A DNA stretch of 64,000 bases from NCBI RefSeq assembly GCF_003026285.1, contig NZ_PYOD01000019.1, forward strand, positions 1 to 64,000, given 5' to 3'. Positions 8,428 through 15,879 of the stretch are shown here, piece after piece. Position 1 is the stretch's first letter; the number at the start of each line of letters is the position of its first letter. This DNA is from Photobacterium profundum. GTDB taxonomy: Bacteria; Pseudomonadota; Gammaproteobacteria; Enterobacterales; Vibrionaceae. Below the pieces are notes generated by a model, which saw nothing but the letters and a program-made list of their open reading frames with translations, was not told where the DNA came from and did not search any database. Both the position numbers and the translations under genes were made by a program.

Positions 8428-9192
8428 ATGTCCGAAAACAGTGACACATTGGACTCTATTGATTCCATGAAAGAAAAAGATGAAAACACTGATACATTGA
8501 ACTCTATTGATTCTACAAAAGAAAAAGTATCGACGGAACGAGAAATAGATAGAATGCTTTTAAATCCCAGTATGTTTATTATAGCCTTTCTTTTTTATGG
8601 GGGGCTTATTTGGCAGTTCTGGCTTTCTGATGATGATGTTTACGTCGATAAATTAGTAACTAAAATAAATGTCACTAAAATGGTTGAAAATGGTGCAGAT
8701 CTTGAATCAATAAAACATTTTTATGGAAACCTCACCGGAGAGGAGTGGGGTTTTATCTATCGCTGGGATAAAGACAAAGCTAATTTTTATCTTATTGATA
8801 CACCATTACTCACTGTCTTAAAGGACTTAAAAAGTGATACTTATTTAGATTCAAATTTTAGTTCAAAGCAACGTGATGGTTTAAATACTATCATCGCTGA
8901 ATACCAACAGAGAAATCCTTTTGAAGGTTTAGAACAGGCTCAAAAAGATAGTTTTGAAAATATTAGAACAAAATTAGCAAATAATTTTGACGATGTAAGT
9001 TCTGATTTCTATAAAATATCGGAAGATTTGAAGCAGAAAAATTTGTTAGTAAATCAATACCTATCAGACTCTAAAACCAGTTTATATGTATCAATTGCGT
9101 CCTTGGCATTCGCATTCATCACAACATTTGGTTCGCAGTACTTTTATTGGAGACGGAAAAAGAATATTAAAGTTGAACATGAGTTTAGCTAA
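8428..9192 (+). CDS. Two-helix membrane protein next to Kiwa, unknown function
   Basis: I do not recognise this 254-residue protein. Its N-terminus (residues 1-38) is a polar, acidic tandem duplication of a unit like DTLDSIDSMKEK. A first membrane segment lies near residues 50-68 and a second near 215-235. Between them is about 145 residues of charged, probably helical sequence, and the C-terminus is basic (YWRRKKN). It lies 143 bases after kwaB, past a long hairpin, in the same orientation and with the same AT-rich composition. It may be a third defence component or an independent cargo gene. Confidence 0.65.
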   Translation: MSENSDTLDSIDSMKEKDENTDTLNSIDSTKEKVSTEREIDRMLLNPSMFIIAFLFYGGLIWQFWLSDDDVYVDKLVTKINVTKMVENGADLESIKHFYGNLTGEEWGFIYRWDKDKANFYLIDTPLLTVLKDLKSDTYLDSNFSSKQRDGLNTIIAEYQQRNPFEGLEQAQKDSFENIRTKLANNFDDVSSDFYKISEDLKQKNLLVNQYLSDSKTSLYVSIASLAFAFITTFGSQYFYWRRKKNIKVEHEFS

Positions 9193-9240
9193 CAATTGTA
9201 TCAACACGTTTTATAACACTCAGCATTTTTGATACGGAAA

Positions 9241-9273
9241 CTAACAGCCAACCCTCCTGCTGCTGACTGTTAG
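9241..9273 (-). terminator. Hairpin downstream of the 9.3-9.7 kb regulator
   Basis: CTAACAG and CTGTTAG pair across about 19 bases, and on the - strand a T-rich run precedes the stem. A similar CACTAACAGC/GCTGTTAGTG hairpin lies downstream of the homologous regulator at 25502-25533. Confidence 0.4.
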
Positions 9274-9291
9274 AAAAACTAGAACTACTGA

Positions 9292-9747
9292 TTAACTGCT
9301 TCTGCGGTTCTTCGGTAGTTCTTTCAATTGTCTTGCTGTTCTAATTATTTTAGACATGTAATCCCTATCTCCCTCAGCTCCAATTTCAATTAAAGCATTT
9401 CCCGTTATTATCCTGTCAGGTGTTAACCCCCAACCACTTGGCGTTATCAACTCCCCTTTAGCCATACGCCACTGCCTCCAATTATCATCAATTGAAGACA
9501 ATTCTCGTCCAGAATAAAGTTTCATCAAGCGCCTACACTCTGGAGGGATCGACTTTCCTTTATCCCACTCCGTGACCGTTCTCACACTTTTAAAACAAAG
9601 TTCTGCTGTCTCTTTAATACTTAGCTTGCACAAGTACATACGAAAAATGAAGTTATCAGTTATCTGGTTACTATTATTCAATTGGACGCTATTTTTAAAG
9701 CAATAGATTAAACCAGAATATGTAACTCGTTTAACATAACGAACCAT
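9292..9747 (-). CDS. Phage regulator-like protein, DUF3653 type
   Basis: A protein of about 151 residues. From about residue 40 it has a helix-turn-helix-like region (LSIKETAELCFKSVRTVTEW), then a PPECRRLMKLYSGREL segment and a WRMAKGELITPSGWGLTPDR segment. These are hallmarks of small DUF3653-type phage proteins common in vibrio prophages, probably transcription regulators. It is transcribed away from the gene at 10039, giving a divergent pair like a phage switch. A clear homologue lies at 25543. A GTG nine bases upstream is an alternative start. Confidence 0.65.
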   Translation of the reverse strand: MVRYVKRVTYSGLIYCFKNSVQLNNSNQITDNFIFRMYLCKLSIKETAELCFKSVRTVTEWDKGKSIPPECRRLMKLYSGRELSSIDDNWRQWRMAKGELITPSGWGLTPDRIITGNALIEIGAEGDRDYMSKIIRTARQLKELPKNRRSS

Positions 9748-9756
9748 AATACGCAC

Positions 9757-10038
9757 CGAGGGGTAGCTTTGTTAACATTTGAACGGCACTTACGAGTCAC
9801 TAACGAAACCTTTATTAATAAGGCTATTTAAAGGTTTGGAAACAGTTAGTTATCTCAACGCACCACGCTTTTCATCATGTTAGCAAGCCGCTACGTTACG
9901 GACTGAATGAAAACCATGGTTATGTCGCTGATGTCGATATGTGGGTAAAAACGGACTATCCATCGCCGCCATCAATTAATCATGCCGTTATCAATCGGAA
10001 ATAACTTTCTAAATGGAAACAATTTTGCGAGGTATATC
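9757..10038. other. Divergent regulatory region with a start-less reading frame
   Basis: This stretch lies between two divergently transcribed regulator-like genes, so it should hold their promoters and operators. A CCTTT/AAAGG inverted pair is present near 9810-9835. A + strand open frame of about 50 codons without ATG runs from about 9843 to 10004 and reads like protein (it contains GLNENHGYVADVDMWVK and then PSPPSINHAV). This may be the tail of a lost gene or chance. Confidence 0.35.
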
Positions 10039-10506
10039 ATGTTGCATGAATCGTTCGTCAAACTTTTTTGGCGCCATTTTGACTCAATTCCCCAAGCTGC
10101 TGCGTGGTTTCATGTCAAGCCCGTGACCGTCAAACGTTGGTTATCGGGCTGGATGGACGTGAATCCGATGGCTGAGAAACTGCTCTTAATTCGTGCCCGT
10201 GGCTATTTACCCGATGATTCTCGTTGGCAAGGTTTTCGGGTTGATGAATACCGGTGCATTATCATTACACCCGAAGGCAGACAATTTAGCCCTAAAGAAC
10301 TCGATTCATGGGCTGTGCGGTTTGATGAGTTTCATGCGTTAAAGCGACTGTACGAACTGGACTATATTCCTGTGCGATCCAATGTGGTCACGCCATTACC
10401 ATTTCGTGGTGGTCATCGGATTAAAGCTGCAAAAAGTGACACTGTGACGAAAGAGAAAAAGAAGGAATATCGACGCGCTATGGCAGAAAGAAAAATAGCC
10501 AAGTAA
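10039..10506 (+). CDS. Phage helix-turn-helix protein, DUF3653-like
   Basis: A 155-residue protein. Its N-terminal HTH-like region (IPQAAAWFHVKPVTVKRWLSG) is followed by AEKLLLIRARGYLP, then WQGFRVDEYRCIIITPEGR and FSPKELDSWAVRFDEF. The layout resembles the divergent neighbour at 9292-9747: HTH, then a short Trp-Phe-rich beta region. ATG 10039 is preferred because GAGGT lies six bases upstream; an in-frame ATG at 9982 has no good site. The C-terminus is very basic. It may be a Cro- or activator-like partner of the divergent gene. A terminator follows 24 bases after the stop. Confidence 0.6.
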   Translation: MLHESFVKLFWRHFDSIPQAAAWFHVKPVTVKRWLSGWMDVNPMAEKLLLIRARGYLPDDSRWQGFRVDEYRCIIITPEGRQFSPKELDSWAVRFDEFHALKRLYELDYIPVRSNVVTPLPFRGGHRIKAAKSDTVTKEKKKEYRRAMAERKIAK

Positions 10507-10507
10507 C

Positions 10508-10521
10508 TTCCCTAGCCTCTA
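10508..10521. repeat. CCCTAGCCTCTA repeat, copy 2
   Basis: The 12-mer CCCTAGCCTCTA also occurs at 229-240, 26302-26313 and 29764-29775. Here it lies between the regulator stop and its terminator. With flanks, the 29.8 kb copy shares 16 identical bases with this one, and the 26.3 kb copy shares the flanking AACTT and the following terminator. Confidence 0.6.
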
Positions 10522-10530
10522 GCTATAAAT

Positions 10531-10550
10531 AAGCCCGCGTTCGCGGGCTT
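10531..10550 (+). terminator. Intrinsic terminator after regulator gene
   Basis: AAGCCCGCG and CGCGGGCTT form a perfect 9-bp stem with a minimal loop. A similar hairpin sits at 26323-26342 in the decayed second copy. Confidence 0.75.
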
Positions 10551-10717
10551 TATCAACCAAACTGAGATAACCGCCAAAGAGAAAAAGAAACACGACAGGA
10601 ATAATAAAATCAAACAGTTAAGTAAATCCAAAGATCGTACACCCAACGAAATATACTTCTTGTTTTATGGTTATCATTCTTCGCCTTAGTTTTGCACATA
10701 CATATAAGGAAATATGA

Positions 10718-11407
10718 ATGAGAAGTTTAGTTATAGCTGTCTCGGTAGCATTATTATCAGCATGTGGCGGCTCGTCTGATTCACAAGCCACGGGAAACAC
10801 TGCGATCTCCCCGACTCCATTAATTCAACCCAATGGTATCTATAAATCAGATAATGCAGTGATGATCATTGATACCGAGATTACTCACGGCGTCCTTGCT
10901 GCTGATTCAAGTAATAATCTGTATCTATTCGATACGGCTACAGTAAGTAATGACACATTAGATCTTAAAGGCATTCACCTTTGGTCTAATAGCATTAGCT
11001 TTTACAATGCATCACAGACAGCATCTATGACATTCAATGACAATACAGCCAGCGTAATGGCAACCATTGATAACCAGTCATTTGTTCATACTTTCGTTAA
11101 GCAGCCTGATAGTTTGTCTCTTAATCAATTAATCGGCACACATACCAATACAGATGATGGTTCAACATGGGAAATTGATTCAGCGGGTAATATTACGATT
11201 AATGGCATGTGTACTTTTTCTGGTACGTTGACCAAAAATGACCATTACTTCAAGGTTTCAGTGACGGCAACAGCTTGTAGTCCTTCAAGCTACAACGGGA
11301 ATTACAACGGGGCTGCATTTACGGTGGATGATAACGGTATTACCCAACTCATAGGCGCACTTTATAGTGATGTGGGTATAGTTTGGGGAACAGTTCCGGT
11401 TAATTAA
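10718..11407 (+). CDS. Secreted lipoprotein, prophage cargo
   Basis: This 229-residue protein starts with a classic lipoprotein signal: basic N-terminus, hydrophobic core and LLSAC lipobox with Cys16. It is followed by a GGSSDS linker. The rest is rich in Thr, Asn and Ser with beta-strand-like alternation, and two Cys near residues 165 and 188 could pair. I do not recognise a family. It lies in a variable slot between the regulators and the tailless prophage, flanked by terminators, as expected for a lysogenic conversion gene. Surface lipoproteins of prophages can block superinfection, but that role is only a guess here. Confidence 0.7.
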   Translation: MRSLVIAVSVALLSACGGSSDSQATGNTAISPTPLIQPNGIYKSDNAVMIIDTEITHGVLAADSSNNLYLFDTATVSNDTLDLKGIHLWSNSISFYNASQTASMTFNDNTASVMATIDNQSFVHTFVKQPDSLSLNQLIGTHTNTDDGSTWEIDSAGNITINGMCTFSGTLTKNDHYFKVSVTATACSPSSYNGNYNGAAFTVDDNGITQLIGALYSDVGIVWGTVPVN

Positions 11408-11412
11408 AAAAT

Positions 11413-11434
11413 GAGCCCGTAATTGCGGGCTTAA
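11413..11434 (+). terminator. Terminator after lipoprotein gene
   Basis: AGCCCG and CGGGCT pair around a TAATTG loop a few bases after the stop; the downstream T-run is weak. Confidence 0.6.
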
Positions 11435-11550
11435 ACAATTGGCTACGCGTGATTGATCTCAATCAATAGAATATTAAGAAATCTTTTGCACATGACTTTT
11501 TCTAACTATACCTATAAAGCAAGTAATTAAAAGTTAAGGAGCAACTGACT

Positions 11551-11739
11551 ATGCCTGATGACAAATCAGAAAGCATGAAAGAGTGCATCACCAAAGAACT
11601 AGAAGATACAAATATAGTCATTGGTGGAATGATTTCAGATCCCGGTGGACATAAGAGGAAGAACGCAGAAAAAAACTGTAAATACGAAAAAATGAAAAAC
11701 CCGAAAGAATTTGAAAAAAAACATGGTTCTTCTGACTGA
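11551..11739 (+). CDS. Small charged protein, unknown
   Basis: A 62-residue, Lys/Glu-rich protein with two Cys (residues 12 and 48) and no signal peptide. It is preceded by AAGGAGCAA about 9 bases before ATG and followed by a good hairpin, so it is probably expressed. I do not recognise a family. It sits in the same accessory slot as the lipoprotein gene. Confidence 0.5.
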   Translation: MPDDKSESMKECITKELEDTNIVIGGMISDPGGHKRKNAEKNCKYEKMKNPKEFEKKHGSSD

Positions 11740-11751
11740 TTTATATCGATT

Positions 11752-11780
11752 GCGGCTAATTCTTCAACGAAGTTAGCCGC
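11752..11780. terminator. Hairpin between cargo slot and tailless prophage
   Basis: GCGGCTAA and TTAGCCGC form a perfect 8-bp stem across 13 bases. It lies between the convergent small gene at 11551 and the holin-like gene ending at 11802, so it could serve both strands. Confidence 0.65.
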
Positions 11781-11801
11781 CTCTGTATAACAACTATATT
11801 T

Positions 11802-11984
11802 TCATTCGTTTTGCTGATTATTCCACTCTAATTTCATGATCCGCTTTTCATGGTGTGCCAGCATCTTTTTGAGCTCACTTAGTACTGATTCATGCGCCTT
11901 TACTGAACGAAAAAGCAGGTAACAAATAATAAGGGTTGGGGGCGTTACTCCCAGTTCTGCAAAGAGCTTTATCAGTTCTCCCAT
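11802..11984 (-). CDS. Holin-like or lysis accessory membrane protein
   Basis: This 60-residue protein has one hydrophobic segment (about residues 12-28) and then a charged helical tail (KAHESVLSELKKMLAHHEKR), the plan of XhlA-type lysis accessory proteins. It is the last gene of the prophage operon. A decayed homologue lies at 26717-26860. Confidence 0.55.
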   Translation of the reverse strand: MGELIKLFAELGVTPPTLIICYLLFRSVKAHESVLSELKKMLAHHEKRIMKLEWNNQQNE

Positions 11985-11993
11985 CCAGATCCC

Positions 11994-12191
11994 CTATTTT
12001 TTCTCTTTCCTGAACGTATCCCATAAGCCAATCAACATGGCGGCTACGGCTGGAATTACGCCCGACATTTGAACACCTGACTCACCAATAGTCACATCGG
12101 CCAGTTCTGTGTTGCCTGTTAAGATCCCCGCGGCAACGCTGGCGATAAGTACCAAACCGGTTTGGGTGCTTCTCTGTTTAAAGTCGATCAT
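11994..12191 (-). CDS. Holin-like membrane protein
   Basis: A 65-residue protein with two hydrophobic segments (about residues 10-27 and 42-57) and a Lys-rich C-terminus, typical of small phage holins. ATG 12191 overlaps the stop of the preceding gene as ATGA; an in-frame ATG six bases earlier is possible. A decayed copy of this gene is visible at 26860-26985. Confidence 0.6.
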   Translation of the reverse strand: MIDFKQRSTQTGLVLIASVAAGILTGNTELADVTIGESGVQMSGVIPAVAAMLIGLWDTFRKEKK

Positions 12192-12283
12192 AACCATCCT
12201 TTTTTACGTAGAAACTTTAAGGTGTACGCGCCAATCACGACACCGACAACGCTGATACCAATGCTTTTTACGGTTGGATTCAT
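12188..12283 (-). CDS. Tiny one-helix phage membrane protein (31 aa)
   Basis: The 31-residue frame overlaps the lysozyme-like gene upstream and the holin-like gene downstream. It consists of one hydrophobic helix (about residues 7-20) and a basic tail (KFLRKKGWL). It could be a lysis or virion-membrane protein. Confidence 0.55.
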   Translation of the reverse strand: MNPTVKSIGISVVGVVIGAYTLKFLRKKGWL

Positions 12284-12789
12284 GCCAGTTTTACCCCTTC
12301 TAATACCGTGTCGATTGGGTAGCTCTGCCCGACTTCCATTCGTGCCATCGCTTTGATGATGTTCGCCGCGACATGATCGTTGCTGACATCAATTGGCGCA
12401 TGCTTGCTGATACCCATCCATTCACTGACCATGTTGGCGTAATGGTCAGTTTCATTTTCATGGCTTGGGGCAAAGGTATGCACGATGCTGTGAATGGTAT
12501 TGATACCGCGTCGCTGGTAGCTTCTTAGTACACGAGCGCCCGCTCGAAAGCCGTATTTGTTATCAGAAAAAATACAAAACCGCCCGTCTGTGCCTTGTTG
12601 GCCTAGCCAGTTATTGCGTTTGCTGTATTCAATGTTGAGCGGGTTTTTGTTACGGATACCGCGAACCGTTGAGCCTGTTGTCATGTCACTCTCGATTATG
12701 TTGTTGCTTGATGGTGTGAACGTTCGATTAGTGCGTTGATACCAAAGCATCAACGCGGTTACGCTGGTTAAAACAATCAGCGTTTTCAT
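12280..12789 (-). CDS. Lysozyme-like virion or lysis protein
   Basis: A 169-residue protein with an N-terminal hydrophobic anchor (residues 1-17). The conserved segment begins GIRNKNPLNI and continues with WLGQQGTDGRFCIFSD and YGFRAGARVLRSYQRRG. This is the signature of a lysozyme-like family found in many tailless and tailed phages, often annotated as a structural protein with peptidoglycan hydrolase activity. It probably cuts peptidoglycan during entry or release. It lies two bases after the probable spike gene. The exact bond cut cannot be told. Confidence 0.7.
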   Translation of the reverse strand: MKTLIVLTSVTALMLWYQRTNRTFTPSSNNIIESDMTTGSTVRGIRNKNPLNIEYSKRNNWLGQQGTDGRFCIFSDNKYGFRAGARVLRSYQRRGINTIHSIVHTFAPSHENETDHYANMVSEWMGISKHAPIDVSNDHVAANIIKAMARMEVGQSYPIDTVLEGVKLA

Positions 12790-12791
12790 GG

Positions 12792-13901
12792 TTACGCCGC
12801 CACATAGTCAGGCATGTCGTAATAGTGAATTTTATTCACGCTCTTGGTGTAATAGGCTTCAATATCATATTTTATGCTGGTATCAGCGGCGGGACTCACT
12901 CCCGATAATACAAACTGATCGCCCTGTTGAGTCATGGTTATAAGGCTAGGAAAGTTATTGCGTGGGATACCTTGCTCTACAACATGAACCAGTAGATGCT
13001 TGCTCGCACCATTGGGGTACAGCATTGCTGGCAATGGGAAACTGGCATTGTCTTTAATATCTGCCGCGTTCACTCCCGTTGCGATTTTAATAAATTGCTG
13101 ATCATCAAAATCAATGTGTGTGTTGGCAATTTCAGGGATGAAATCAGGCTCACCTCCGCAATACACGCCAGCCCCCAGAATGTATGAACTCATGTTGTAA
13201 GTTTTTACATCTAGCCGCTCAACAAAGAAGGCGAAATGCGTACACCCCGTACTAGCAAGATCAATATCATTTAGCCACACATCAAACTCTTGATGTGTGC
13301 CTTGTCCATGTGCGATTTTTGATGCGACATAACCAGTCGCTTTAAAATTTTCATCCAGTTTAACAATGCCAAACCGTGTCCTTTCAGTGCCGCCGCCACT
13401 CATTAAGCGCAAATAACAGCTTGTTGTTTGTAAGGCGTCACGGCTTACCGCTGGCACTCTAAACACTTGAAACAGAACTTGCTTATAGTTGAAAGCGTTA
13501 TAACGCAATGCGCCTTCTGTCGTATTAAAGCTCCAATGGTCATAACGAAATGTTCCCGACCCACCGATAGGCACTTCGCCACCCCAGTTAGGGCTTGTTT
13601 GAAGTGCTACCTGACCCGTAATAGATAACGAGTCATTGTTATCTTTTGTTCCGTAAGGTTGGTTCCATCGGTCAGAGCCTCCGTTTACAGCGGCATCAAT
13701 TGCCCCCACAAATCCGGCATTTCTCAGCAAATTATTACTGAATGCATGTGGATCAACATCGCTGCCACTGCTTGCACCTTCCAACAATGTAAGACGTCTT
13801 AATAACTCCGCAGCGGTGGCTTCAAACTCATCAGCAAGAAACTCTACTTTGTTGCGTGGATCGCCAACGGGTAAACGCTGGCTTAATGTTTTCTCTGTCA
13901 T
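12792..13901 (-). CDS. Probable receptor-binding spike protein
   Basis: A 369-residue soluble protein with no signal peptide. It starts with about 40 charged residues likely to form a helical attachment region; the rest is rich in Gly, Thr, Asn and Tyr and looks beta-structured. It overlaps the upstream gene as ATGA. In PM2 the spike P1 (about 335 residues) sits at the fivefold vertices and binds the cell. Size, position near the end of the late operon and composition suggest the same role, but no motif proves it. Confidence 0.5.
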   Translation of the reverse strand: MTEKTLSQRLPVGDPRNKVEFLADEFEATAAELLRRLTLLEGASSGSDVDPHAFSNNLLRNAGFVGAIDAAVNGGSDRWNQPYGTKDNNDSLSITGQVALQTSPNWGGEVPIGGSGTFRYDHWSFNTTEGALRYNAFNYKQVLFQVFRVPAVSRDALQTTSCYLRLMSGGGTERTRFGIVKLDENFKATGYVASKIAHGQGTHQEFDVWLNDIDLASTGCTHFAFFVERLDVKTYNMSSYILGAGVYCGGEPDFIPEIANTHIDFDDQQFIKIATGVNAADIKDNASFPLPAMLYPNGASKHLLVHVVEQGIPRNNFPSLITMTQQGDQFVLSGVSPAADTSIKYDIEAYYTKSVNKIHYYDMPDYVAA

Positions 13902-14602
13902 CGAATCACCTCAATGATTTCTATTGTGTCGTTGTCAGTACCTGAAAAGCTCAAACTGCCAAAGCTGTCTATTCGCTGCTTTTCCCCCGCAGATAATGTG
14001 AAGCCATTACCAATGGTGACAACATCCACATTGGTTAAACTGGCTTTTAGCAAAACGTGACAACGTAATGAATTAGCATCTAATACCGCTTGCCCGCTGG
14101 CGATGGTTAATAGCGATGTCTCAACGGAGGCACCGCCAACGGGCTTGGTTAATACAGGGGTCGTGGCATAAATACGTAATGCTTGCCCTGTTTCTAGCTG
14201 CACTTTGGGTAGCTGTGAAATCGCCAGTTGTTGATTCTCAGCCAATACCACTTCTGGCAAGGATGAAATAGCAACCTGTTGATTTTCAGCAAGTTGCATG
14301 GCGGGTAATTCGGATACTTTAACGGCTGGCATTTGTGACACGGTCACGGACTTGCCATCCATTGGGGGGACGTATTGCCCAAAGCCATACAGAATTTCGA
14401 CGTTGCCCGCCTCGCCCAAGTTCTCAATGGTGACTAAGCCGCTCAGGTTGTCATCAATGATTTGAGCACCTTGCTGTAATCGGTATTCCCCACGCTCTGT
14501 CTGCAGTAAAACCTTATCGTTACAGGCTTCGACATACAGAAATTCACCCATAATCTGAAATTGGTTACGTTGGCGCGGTTGCATGAATTGTTTAAAGCTC
14601 AT
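13898..14602 (-). CDS. Virion structural protein with internal repeats
   Basis: A 234-residue protein. Its middle (about residues 85-145) has a tandem repeat of the form ISxLPxVxLAENQQ, four or five times with drift, which would form a short regular beta stack. The first 80 residues and the last 80 look like separate beta domains. It is coupled to both neighbours (TAATG upstream, ATGA downstream). A vertex or stalk base beneath the spike is plausible; no family was recognised. Confidence 0.55.
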   Translation of the reverse strand: MSFKQFMQPRQRNQFQIMGEFLYVEACNDKVLLQTERGEYRLQQGAQIIDDNLSGLVTIENLGEAGNVEILYGFGQYVPPMDGKSVTVSQMPAVKVSELPAMQLAENQQVAISSLPEVVLAENQQLAISQLPKVQLETGQALRIYATTPVLTKPVGGASVETSLLTIASGQAVLDANSLRCHVLLKASLTNVDVVTIGNGFTLSAGEKQRIDSFGSLSFSGTDNDTIEIIEVIR

Positions 14603-15114
14603 TACTTCTTACCTCGCATCACGAACGCCACAACCAACAAGAACGCGATCACTGAAATAACAATGGTCATCTGTTTTGAGGTTGCCACTTGCCCGCCGTC
14701 GATTTTCATTTCAGCCAGCTCTTTGAGGGTTTCAAGGTTGTCGGTATTTTGCTTGGCTTGATTCCCCGCTAGCCCTGCCACGTACTGCAAGTTTTCACTG
14801 TGTGAATTGCTCACCAGTTTGGTGGTATCGCGGCTGAGTGCGATTGCATCACTGGCAATGTCTTTATTCGCATCAATGGCATCGCTGCCTAAATTGGCTG
14901 CAATCCCTAATGCTTTCACGTTGCTGGTTAACGCTAATTCGCCTAACTCTGCGGCGCGTTCCATCGCGCCGTGGTCGGTCATGGTCACATCAATGTTTGA
15001 GTCATTAACGCCTGCAATGGTGACACCTAAATTGTCACCTGAAATGGCATTCTGACCACTGGTGTTGGTACTTTCTGTGGTGTTCTTACTGGAGCTACTG
15101 CCGCCGCCACCCAT
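14602..15114 (-). CDS. Tail-anchored virion membrane protein
   Basis: A 170-residue protein: a Gly/Ser/Thr/Asn-rich start, a long helical middle (about 60-140), and one C-terminal membrane segment (about 149-166) ending MRGKK. It overlaps the previous gene by one base (TAATG). Membrane proteins of this shape would sit in the inner virion membrane of a PM2-like phage and point outward or inward. Confidence 0.6.
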   Translation of the reverse strand: MGGGGSSSSKNTTESTNTSGQNAISGDNLGVTIAGVNDSNIDVTMTDHGAMERAAELGELALTSNVKALGIAANLGSDAIDANKDIASDAIALSRDTTKLVSNSHSENLQYVAGLAGNQAKQNTDNLETLKELAEMKIDGGQVATSKQMTIVISVIAFLLVVAFVMRGKK

Positions 15115-15524
15115 TACGAACCCTCCAAGCTAAGTGACAACACGGTGTCATGTGTCGTCGTGTCTAAAATAGAAAAGCCAAAGCGTTGTAAAATGCGTGT
15201 CATGCCTTGGCGCACTGTGTGATACTTAATGGAGCGGTAGCCCTGTGATTTGACGGCCTCAATAATGGTTGGCGCGGCATGTGTCAGCCCGCGCCCTGTC
15301 ATAGCTAGAATGAGGTAGTCATTCTCTGGCGTTACCATCCCCACAAACCGAACCGACACGCCTTTGCTTTTTAAGTGGTACAAGCTGGCGTGTTTGTTTT
15401 TCACTGCATCACAACAAAACTCAAATTCTGTTTTAGCGTTCTGGACGCGATCAAACGCTGGACGCAATAACAAAAATTGGCTGTGAATATCAGCGCGGTT
15501 TGGTCGCATCAGTTGTAAGCGCAT
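15114..15524 (-). CDS. GNAT-like protein of tailless phage
   Basis: A 136-residue soluble protein with features of a GNAT acetyltransferase-like fold: strand pairs around FVGMVTPENDYLILAMTGRG, and a following helix-strand unit with YRSIKYHTVRQGMTRILQRFGF, like the C-terminal part of acetyltransferases. ATG 15524 is chosen because it overlaps the upstream stop as TAATG; the 20-residue longer frame is not needed. Whether it is enzymatic or a structural relative is unknown. Confidence 0.45.
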   Translation of the reverse strand: MRLQLMRPNRADIHSQFLLLRPAFDRVQNAKTEFEFCCDAVKNKHASLYHLKSKGVSVRFVGMVTPENDYLILAMTGRGLTHAAPTIIEAVKSQGYRSIKYHTVRQGMTRILQRFGFSILDTTTHDTVLSLSLEGS

Positions 15525-15733
15525 TAGCCCACCTTTTTCACTAAGAACCAGACCGCCATCAACGCTAATAAGACAGGAAGCCAATTGGATAACATATTGC
15601 CGCCACCCATGTTGATGGCACCCACCTTGAAACCCATGTTGGATTCAGACGTTGCGGTTGATGGTCCTGCCGCACCACCGCCCGCACTGATTGGCATCGA
15701 ACCGCCTGCCGATGCTCCGAGACCGGGGATCAT
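15524..15733 (-). CDS. Small virion membrane protein (69 aa)
   Basis: The 69-residue protein starts with a Gly/Ala/Ser-rich stretch and ends in a membrane segment (WLPVLLALMAVWFLVKKVG). ATG 15733 overlaps the preceding stop (ATGA), so an in-frame ATG 30 bases earlier is less likely. Part of the block of small membrane proteins downstream of the capsid gene. Confidence 0.55.
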   Translation of the reverse strand: MIPGLGASAGGSMPISAGGGAAGPSTATSESNMGFKVGAINMGGGNMLSNWLPVLLALMAVWFLVKKVG

Positions 15734-15879
15734 TTCATCACCCCCATGATGTTGGCTAACCAAAGCCCCATAACGACAAAGAGCAAAATCTTAAGCGTTC
15801 GGGAAAAGGCTTCACCGCTAAACAATCCGCCCGCAAAGCCGATACTGCCCGCGAATAACGGCCAAAATAGAAATGGCAT
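15730..15879 (-). CDS. Small hydrophobic virion protein (49 aa)
   Basis: A 49-residue frame that begins directly after the stop of the 90-residue gene (TAA then ATG, with AGGT upstream). It has two hydrophobic segments with a short polar turn. PM2 has several membrane proteins of this size in its lipid core. Confidence 0.55.
   Translation of the reverse strand: MPFLFWPLFAGSIGFAGGLFSGEAFSRTLKILLFVVMGLWLANIMGVMK

Noticed and set aside
10436..10448. GTGACACTGTGAC as a matS site
   Set aside because: One mismatch but inside a phage coding sequence; not counted in the cluster.
14335..14347. GTGACACGGTCAC as another matS site
   Set aside because: Fails the Y position and lies inside a phage structural gene; likely chance.
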